37,358 nucleotides of DNA from assembly GCA_009377795.1 (NCBI GenBank), contig WHTJ01000043.1, positions 1 to 37,358 on the forward strand, in the 5' to 3' direction. Numbering within the stretch: position 1 is the stretch's first letter; each line of letters opens with the position of its first letter. Position numbers and translations under genes: made by a program. Source of the DNA: Propionibacteriales bacterium. GTDB taxonomy: Bacteria > Actinomycetota > Actinomycetes > Propionibacteriales > Nocardioidaceae. Shown piece by piece: positions 33,739-37,358 of the stretch. Below the pieces are notes generated by a model that saw only the letters and a list, made by a program, of their open reading frames with translations, made no database searches and was not told the origin of the DNA.

Positions 33739-35847
33739 GTGACCGAGCAACCGACGTACCCCGAAGCCCGACGAACGGATCTGGTCGAGATCCTCCACGG
33801 CGAGAAGGTCGCCGATCCTTACCGCTGGCTGGAGGACGCCGACACCCCCGAGACCAAGGACTGGCTCACCGCGCAAGCCGGGCTGCTGGACGCCCAGCGC
33901 GCGCGGTGGCCGTCGCGGGAACGGTTCGCCGGCCGGCTCGCCGAGCTGATGCGCACCGGGTTCCACGGCCCGCCGTCGTTCCGGCGCGACCGGCAGTTCT
34001 TCCTCCGGCGTACTGCCGACCAGGAGCATGGCGTCCTCCACACCGTCGAGCCGGACGGCACCGAGCGGGTCCTCATCGACCCGATGCGGCTCGACCCGGA
34101 CGGAACCACCACCCTCGACGCGTACCACCCCTCCCCGGACGGCACCCTCCTCGCCTACCAGCTGTCCGAGGGCGGCACCGAGGAGTCCACCATCCGGGTG
34201 ATGGACGTCGAGACCACCGAGGTGATCGACGGGCCGATCGACCGCACCCGGTTCTCGCCCGTGGCCTGGTTCCCCGACGGCAGCGGGTTCTACTACGTAC
34301 GCCAGCTCGACCCGGCCGGCCTACCCGAGGACGAGCGCCAGTACCACCGCCGGGTCCGGCTGCACCGGATCGGCCAGGATCCGGCGGACGACGCCATGGT
34401 GTTCGGCGAGGCGCAGGACAAGGAGTACATCTGGTCGGTGTCGCTGAGCCGCGACGGGCGCTGGCTGATCGTCACCGGCTCCAGGGGTACGGACCCGCGC
34501 ACCGACGTGTTCATCGCCGACCTCGCCGAAGGAGACCCGGCCTCCCCGAGGTTCGAGACCGTGCAACAGGACGTCGACGCGCAGACCAGCATGGGAGTCG
34601 GCATCGACGGCCGCCTGTACGTCTGGACCGATCTGGACAGCCCGCGTGGCCGGCTGCTGGTCACCGATCCGGCCACGCCGGCCCGCGAGCACTGGCGGCC
34701 GCTGATCGACGAGGACCCGGAGGCGGTGCTCACCGACTTCGCGATCCTCGACCGGCTCGAACGGCCCCTGCTGGTCGTGGCATGGACCCGGCACGCCGTC
34801 GGGGAGCTCACCCTGCACGACCTGGGAACCGGCGAGCGGCTGGACACGGTCCCGCTCCCCGGTCTCGGATCGGTCGCTGGGGTCCGCGGCCGCTACGACG
34901 GCGGCAGTGAGGCGTGGTTCACCTTCACCGGCCACGTGAGCCCGCCGGTCGTCTACCGGCTGGACGGCCGCGACCGGAGGGTGACCGAGTGGGCCCGGCC
35001 GCCCGGCACGCTGCCCGAGGTCTCCGGCATCGAGACCCGGCTGGTGGACTACGGGTCGTACGACGGCCCGACCGTGCGGATGTTCGTGATCGCGCGTGCG
35101 GACCAGGACGGTCCGAGGCCGACGATCCTGTACGGGTACGGCGGCTTCGGTATCTCGATGGCTCCGGCGTACAACGCGGGCGCCCTCGCCTGGGTCGAGG
35201 CGGGCGGCGTCTACGCGGTCGCCTGCCTGCGTGGCGGCGGCGAGGAGGGCGAGGACTGGCATCGCGCGGGCATGCTCGAGCACAAGCAGCGGGTCTTCGA
35301 CGACTTCCACGCCGCCGGCGAATGGCTCTGCGACGAGGGTTGGACCACCCCCGAGCGGCTCGGGATCTCCGGGGGGTCGAACGGCGGGCTGCTGGTCGGG
35401 GCGGCACTGACGCAGCGTCCCGACCTCTACCGCAGCGTCGTGTGTTCGGCGCCCCTGCTCGACATGGTGCGGTACGAGCAGCGGGGCCTCGGGCGGTTCT
35501 GGTCCGGCGAGTACGGCTCGGCCAAGGATCCGGACCAGCTGCGGGCCCTGCTGGCGTACTCGCCGTACCACCGGGTCCAGGAGGGCCTGGCCTACCCCGC
35601 ATCCCTGTTCACGGTGTTCGAGTCCGACACCCGGGTGGATCCGTCGCACGCGCGGAAGATGTGCGCCGCGCTGCAGTCGGCGACCGCGGCCGATCCGGCG
35701 ACGCACCCGATCCTCATTCGGGTGGAGACCGATGTCGGGCATGGAGCGCGGGCGGTCAGCCGCTCGGTCGAGCTCGCCGCGGACACCCTCGCGTTCCACG
35801 CCTGGTCGACCGGACTCGGAAGCGAGGCGGCCGGGCGCGCCATTTGA
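33739..35847 (+). CDS. Prolyl oligopeptidase family serine peptidase (S9A)
   Basis: A 702-aa cytosolic oligopeptidase of the S9 family. The N-terminus YPEARRTDLVEILHGEKVADPYRWLED is the classical S9A opening; a seven-bladed propeller (about 75-420) precedes the alpha/beta-hydrolase domain. The triad is Ser547 (GGSNGG), Asp630 (ESDTRVDP) and His668 (DVGHGA). It cleaves after proline or basic residues in short peptides; S9A prolyl specificity is the best guess, oligopeptidase B less likely. GTG 33739 is preceded only by a TAGACT box, so the transcript is probably leaderless. Followed by an MscS channel 65 bp later on the same strand. Confidence 0.93.
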   Translation: MTEQPTYPEARRTDLVEILHGEKVADPYRWLEDADTPETKDWLTAQAGLLDAQRARWPSRERFAGRLAELMRTGFHGPPSFRRDRQFFLRRTADQEHGVLHTVEPDGTERVLIDPMRLDPDGTTTLDAYHPSPDGTLLAYQLSEGGTEESTIRVMDVETTEVIDGPIDRTRFSPVAWFPDGSGFYYVRQLDPAGLPEDERQYHRRVRLHRIGQDPADDAMVFGEAQDKEYIWSVSLSRDGRWLIVTGSRGTDPRTDVFIADLAEGDPASPRFETVQQDVDAQTSMGVGIDGRLYVWTDLDSPRGRLLVTDPATPAREHWRPLIDEDPEAVLTDFAILDRLERPLLVVAWTRHAVGELTLHDLGTGERLDTVPLPGLGSVAGVRGRYDGGSEAWFTFTGHVSPPVVYRLDGRDRRVTEWARPPGTLPEVSGIETRLVDYGSYDGPTVRMFVIARADQDGPRPTILYGYGGFGISMAPAYNAGALAWVEAGGVYAVACLRGGGEEGEDWHRAGMLEHKQRVFDDFHAAGEWLCDEGWTTPERLGISGGSNGGLLVGAALTQRPDLYRSVVCSAPLLDMVRYEQRGLGRFWSGEYGSAKDPDQLRALLAYSPYHRVQEGLAYPASLFTVFESDTRVDPSHARKMCAALQSATAADPATHPILIRVETDVGHGARAVSRSVELAADTLAFHAWSTGLGSEAAGRAI

Positions 35848-35912
35848 GTCGGCGCTGAGTACGCCGTACCTTCTGTTCCCGACCCACCACACCACCGTTC
35901 AGAGGAAACCCC

Positions 35913-36920
35913 GTGTTCCCGCCGTTCCGATCGATTCTTGCCGAAACGTGTCCGAGCGACGACTGGCTGTGCAACGAGGTGCAGGACCTCACCGGCAGTG
36001 ACTGGCTGGCCGCGGCCTCCGAGTGGCTGATCCGGCGTCCGCTGAGCGTCCTCATCCTGATCGTGGTGGCCATCCTGCTGCGCTGGATTGTCCATCGCAT
36101 CATCAACCGGCTGAGCAGGGGGGCGGCCAACGGATCGCTTCCCGGCGTCCTGCAGCGCAACAAGGACCCGGAGGAGGCGCACGCGGCCGCGGTCACGCTC
36201 GAACGCCGGAAGCAACGTGCCGACACGATGGGCTCGCTGCTGAAGAGCATCGCCACCGGCATCATCTTCGCCGTCGCCGGGATCATGGCGGTCGACATCC
36301 TGGGCTACAACATCGCGCCGCTGCTCGCGAGCGCCGGGATCCTCGGCCTTGCCCTGGGCTTCGGGGCGCAGGCCCTGGTCAGGGACTTCCTGTCCGGGAT
36401 CTTCATGATCCTCGAGGACCAGTACGGCGTCGGCGACTTCGTCGACGTCGGCGAGGCGGTCGGGCAGATCGAGGCCGTGGGCATGCGGGTCACCCGGCTG
36501 CGCGACCTCGACGGCACGGTGTGGTACGTACGCAACGGCGAGATCCTCCGCGTCGGCAACATGAGCCAGAACTGGGCCCGGACCGTGCTCGACATCGGCG
36601 TGGCGTACGGCGCGGACCTGTCCCGGGTCCGCGAAGTGCTCCGCGAGGAGGCGGACCAGCTGTGGAACGACGACACGTACGGCAGCCTGATCCTGGAAGA
36701 ACCCGAGATCTGGGGCGTGGAGCGGCTGGACCCGGACTCGGTGGTCGTCCGGATGGTGCTGAAGACCGCCCCGCAGGAGCAGTGGAAGATCGCCCGCGAG
36801 CTCCGCGGCCGGATCAAGGAGCGGTTCGACCGCGAGGGCATCGAGATCCCGCTGCCCCAGCGCGTCATCTGGCACCGCGACGAGGCGCGCTCGGACCGCG
36901 AGGAGGCCCGCCCGGAGTGA
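35913..36920 (+). CDS. Small-conductance mechanosensitive channel (MscS family)
   Basis: Releases solutes on hypo-osmotic shock. A 335-aa protein with three membrane spans (about 42-62, 109-128 and 131-155), the pore helix containing GILGLALGFGAQALVRDFLSG, then the beta domain (YGVGDFVDVGEAVG) and the C-terminal alpha/beta domain ending VIWHRDEARS. The cytosolic tail is short. GTG 35913 has AGAGGAAA upstream. A perfect hairpin spans its stop codon. Confidence 0.9.
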   Translation: MFPPFRSILAETCPSDDWLCNEVQDLTGSDWLAAASEWLIRRPLSVLILIVVAILLRWIVHRIINRLSRGAANGSLPGVLQRNKDPEEAHAAAVTLERRKQRADTMGSLLKSIATGIIFAVAGIMAVDILGYNIAPLLASAGILGLALGFGAQALVRDFLSGIFMILEDQYGVGDFVDVGEAVGQIEAVGMRVTRLRDLDGTVWYVRNGEILRVGNMSQNWARTVLDIGVAYGADLSRVREVLREEADQLWNDDTYGSLILEEPEIWGVERLDPDSVVVRMVLKTAPQEQWKIARELRGRIKERFDREGIEIPLPQRVIWHRDEARSDREEARPE

Positions 36921-36938
36921 CGCCGAGGGCGTCACTCC
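36914..36938 (+). terminator. Hairpin overlapping the mscS-type stop codon
   Basis: GGAGTGACGCC (36914-36924), loop GAG, GGCGTCACTCC (36928-36938), a perfect 11-bp stem that contains the TGA (36918-36920). The following bases are CGGCGTT, not a T-run. It may protect or end the transcript. Confidence 0.65.
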
Positions 36939-36940
36939 GG

Positions 36941-37008
36941 CGTTACCCGCCAACGGTCGCTGGAATCGGAACAAACCACCCGCCGATTCTGATCGTTGCC
37001 GCGTAACG
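36941..37008. repeat. 68-bp palindromic repeat, family B copy 3
   Basis: The best copy: CGTTACCCGCCAACG at the left and CGTTGCCGCGTAACG at the right are inverted at 13 of 15 positions; inner GGAATCGG and CCGATTC also pair, with AACAAACCAC in the loop. It lies between the MscS and OsmC-like genes. Its reverse complement is near-identical to the copy at 11001-11068. Confidence 0.85.
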
Positions 37009-37090
37009 TCGCGGCGTTGGCGAGTATCGGGCCCGCCGGCCACGGGCCCGGGGCGGAGCCGGGGTGTCGTCTCGGGCGTGGCCGGGCGTC

Positions 37091-37112
37091 AAAGCGGCTC
37101 CGCAGGAGCCGC
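37091..37112 (-). terminator. Second terminator after the OsmC-like gene
   Basis: Stem GCGGCTCC-GCA-GGAGCCGC (37094-37112); read leftward it is followed by TTT (37093-37091). It backs up the stronger stem at 37170-37188. Confidence 0.6.
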
Positions 37113-37169
37113 CGGGCTGAGCACTGCCCGGGCGGAGCCAGAGGTGCCGGTCCGGGTGTGGTCGGGCGC

Positions 37170-37188
37170 AAAAGGCGCCGAAGGCGCC
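37170..37188 (-). terminator. Intrinsic terminator of the OsmC-like gene
   Basis: Stem GGCGCC-TTC-GGCGCC read leftward, then TTTT (37173-37170), 38 nt past the stop. A compact GC hairpin with a T-run, the standard form. Confidence 0.7.
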
Positions 37189-37225
37189 CGGGCGGGACCG
37201 GCGCCTCTGGCCCATCCCACCTGGT

Positions 37226-37358
37226 TTAGGCCAGGGCGGCGTCCAGCGTGATCGTCGTACCGGTCAGCGCCTGCGACACCGGGCAGCCCTCCTTCGCCTT
37301 CTCCGCGGCCGACACGAAGTCGTCGTTGCTGAGCCCGTCCACCTGGCCGCGAACCGTG
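37226..37358 (-). CDS. OsmC/Ohr family peroxidase, C-terminal fragment at window edge
   Basis: Only the last 44 codons are in the window, reading VRGQVDGLSNDDFVSAAE then CPVSQALTGT and ending LDAALA, stop TAA. CPVSQAL is the conserved C-terminal peroxidatic/resolving-cysteine motif of OsmC-like proteins, which reduce organic hydroperoxides. The first cysteine and the start lie outside. Two terminator-like stems follow the stop. OsmC versus Ohr cannot be separated from this piece. Confidence 0.8.
   Translation of the reverse strand, partial: TVRGQVDGLSNDDFVSAAEKAKEGCPVSQALTGTTITLDAALA

Larger units (their letters stand above)
37051..37211. repeat. Tandem ~80-bp duplication with nested hairpins
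   Basis: Two copies beginning GGGCGGAGCC at 37051 and 37130, each followed by a similar GGGTG...CGGGCGTGGCCGGGCG stretch, a run of A and a short stem with CGC/GAA loop (37094-37112 and 37174-37188). The second copy also sits inside a larger inverted repeat (arms 37137-37153 and 37195-37211, 16 of 17 matching). It fills the gap upstream of the OsmC-like stop; no gene seen. Confidence 0.7.

Noticed and set aside
33184-34128. 314-aa reading of the small membrane protein
   Set aside because: Its N-terminal part lies antisense to the S9 peptidase gene and through a repeat; the signal peptide begins at GTG 33576.

Overview
The window is a high-GC, gene-dense piece of an actinobacterial chromosome. 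Evidence: strong G/C bias at third codon positions, frequent GTG starts (one TTG), apparently leaderless genes, a mycothiol-type DsbA-like protein, and a nei/rpiB/DsbA-like/pepN/DUF5130 block matching, from memory, the order of Rv2464c-Rv2468c in Mycobacterium tuberculosis. Genus cannot be fixed from sequence alone; a Propionibacteriales-like or other non-mycobacterial actinomycete is my guess only. No tRNA, rRNA, insertion sequence, prophage or CRISPR array was seen.

Layout. 0.1-14 kb: a membrane Ser/Thr kinase, then branched-chain amino acid and serine biosynthesis on the minus strand: ilvE, leuB, a 40-aa microprotein, (plus-strand methyltransferase), serA, ilvC, ilvN, ilvB and ilvD. In front of ilvB lies a complete attenuator: promoter, a 13-aa leader peptide with Ile-Leu-Leu-Val codons, and a hairpin with six U. 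13-14.8 kb: a divergent pair, an Asp-box beta-propeller protein and a PadR repressor, separated by a perfect 21-bp palindrome. 14.9-22.8 kb: a long minus-strand operon (family III CoA-transferase, crotonase, hotdog thioesterase, TctC-TctB-TctA transporter, a 45-aa coupled ORF, and two half-length AbrB membrane proteins) facing a divergent IclR regulator; a promoter and three GTATC/GATAC half-sites lie between them. It looks like an uptake and CoA-activation system for an unknown carboxylic acid.

22.9-28.8 kb: accessory and housekeeping genes: secreted M43-like metalloprotease, a DHFR-family reductase with a frameshifted end, DUF2784, DinB-like, GerW-like, a 57-aa protein, a PP2C/SpoIIE phosphatase and a Nei-type glycosylase. 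28.8-37.4 kb: rpiB, DsbA-like protein, pepN, DUF5130, a small membrane protein, an S9 prolyl oligopeptidase, an MscS channel and the C-terminal end of an OsmC-like protein.

The most unusual signal outside genes is a set of dispersed intergenic palindromes. Family A (CGCGCCGAGATTGC...CTGG/CCAG...) occurs at five loci with variable architecture: full hairpin, direct half-units, decayed hairpin, and a perfect 28-bp palindrome. Family B is a 68-bp imperfect palindrome in three copies. A third hairpin upstream of leuB shares the TCTGGTCG/CCAGA core of family A with different outer arms. An ~80-bp tandem duplication carrying terminators sits next to the OsmC gene.
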